Source: CAYOBW01 sp964402115 (GTDB taxonomy: Bacteria > Verrucomicrobiota > Kiritimatiellia > UBA8416 > CAYOBW01). Taken from it: 6,994 nt of DNA. The DNA is taken from positions 1 to 6,994 of the forward strand of contig CAYOBW010000345.1 of the NCBI GenBank assembly GCA_964402115.1, in the 5' to 3' direction. Below are positions 6,837 to 6,994 of the stretch, piece after piece; the first letter of the stretch is position 1, and the number at the start of each line of letters is the position of its first letter. Below the pieces are notes generated by a model. That model did no database searches, was not told where the DNA came from, and was given only the letters and a program-made list of their open reading frames with translations. The position numbers and the translations under genes were made by a program.

Positions 6837-6853
6837 CCGCCGTCTTACGGCGG
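6837..6853. repeat. CCGCCG-TCTTA-CGGCGG hairpin of unit 1
   Basis: Six-base arms around a 5-nt loop. The same hairpin with loop CCTCA recurs at 6930-6946, so arms are conserved while the loop varies, which hints that the fold is what is kept. Confidence 0.75.
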
Positions 6854-6946
6854 CAGCTACGGGGAGGAAGGGGTGCGCAGCGTGTAGCCCCCGACGTGAG
6901 GAGGGGGACGGGCGGCTTGACGATGCCGTCCGCCGCCTCACGGCGG
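6854..6946. repeat. Intergenic tandem repeat unit 2 (complete, about 93 bp)
   Basis: Complete unit running from CAGCTACGGGGAGG to the hairpin CCGCCG-CCTCA-CGGCGG (6930-6946). The next unit starts at once at 6947, so the units are in perfect tandem. It has no coding character and no start-stop frame that I would defend. Confidence 0.87.
6930..6946. repeat. CCGCCG-CCTCA-CGGCGG hairpin of unit 2
   Basis: Same arms as the hairpin at 6837-6853 with three of five loop bases changed. It forms the end of tandem unit 2, directly before the CAGC start of unit 3. Confidence 0.75.
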
Positions 6947-6994
6947 CAGCTACGGGGAGGGAATGGGTGCGTAGCGCGTAGCCCCCGACGTGAG
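6947..6994. repeat. Intergenic tandem repeat unit 3 (cut by window end)
   Basis: Begins CAGCTACGGGGAGG and carries the core start at 6967-6994, which matches unit 1 at 27 of 28 bases. The window ends within the unit, so the array probably continues to the right. Confidence 0.85.

Larger units (their letters stand above)
6707..6853. repeat. Intergenic tandem repeat unit 1 (interrupted)
   Basis: First of three head-to-tail units beginning with CAGC. Its core 6730-6792 is identical to 6873-6935 at 60 of 63 bases. The unit is longer than the next because about 50 bp, including the CGAGGA hexamer tract, lies between its core and its CCGCCG/CGGCGG hairpin. Each core contains CCCCC and GGGGG blocks 10 nt apart that could pair. 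Confidence 0.85.
6592..6994. other. Noncoding intergenic region upstream of gene A
   Basis: Holds the tandem repeat units, hexamer tract, putative promoter and leader hairpin listed separately. I see no tRNA, rRNA, riboswitch or credible gene here. The short open frames on both strands consist of Arg/Pro/Gly-rich repeat translations and lack supported starts. Confidence 0.8.

Noticed and set aside
6636..6941. 101-codon Arg/Pro-rich minus-strand frame upstream of gene A
   Set aside because: It is a translation of the intergenic repeats and the CGAGGA tract, with no supported ribosome binding site and overlap with the putative promoter.
6707..6994. CRISPR array
   Set aside because: The recurring blocks are directly tandem with no unique spacers, the core is 63 bp, and only about three units are present.

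Overview
This window is GC-rich DNA whose coding content lies entirely on the minus strand. It holds two large, consecutive genes for secreted, low-complexity beta-strand-repeat proteins of the autotransporter-associated repeat type (PATR, PF12951/TIGR02601). A repeat-rich intergenic stretch lies upstream of them. High GC3, very large Gly/Thr/Ala/Asn-rich passengers, and the variant repeat containing the FSAANTTDYS core suggest a PVC-group bacterium (Verrucomicrobiota, Kiritimatiellota or Planctomycetota). That placement is inference from family knowledge; no phylogenetic marker gene is present.

Layout, in transcription order (right to left). Positions 6592-6994 are noncoding. They carry about three head-to-tail copies of a roughly 93-bp GC-rich repeat unit, with a 4-5 copy CGAGGA hexamer tract inserted in one unit. 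These are followed by a plausible promoter (TAGAAT box at 6659-6664) and a perfect 10-bp inverted repeat at 6619-6643. Positions 3434-6580 encode gene A (1048 aa): a signal peptide, a Trp-rich N-terminal box, a domain resembling the alpha-L-arabinofuranosidase B 'catalytic'/ConA-like family, then PATR repeats and a short beta-rich C-terminal cap. Gene B starts at 3421, 12 nt after gene A's stop codon. It stays open to the left edge (at least 1140 codons, read codon by codon without a stop), so its C-terminus is outside the window. It has a signal peptide followed by many PATR repeats.

The two genes look like one operon: the Shine-Dalgarno of gene B abuts the stop codon of gene A. They also share a gapless 120-residue module that is about 66% identical by hand count. 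The most likely picture is a pair of co-expressed, exported surface or extracellular proteins, the first with a carbohydrate-binding-like domain. No enzyme active site, beta-barrel or sorting signal is visible in what is present. Very long open frames on the plus strand (119-3406 and 3488-6481) are codon-aligned antisense shadows caused by high GC3, not genes.
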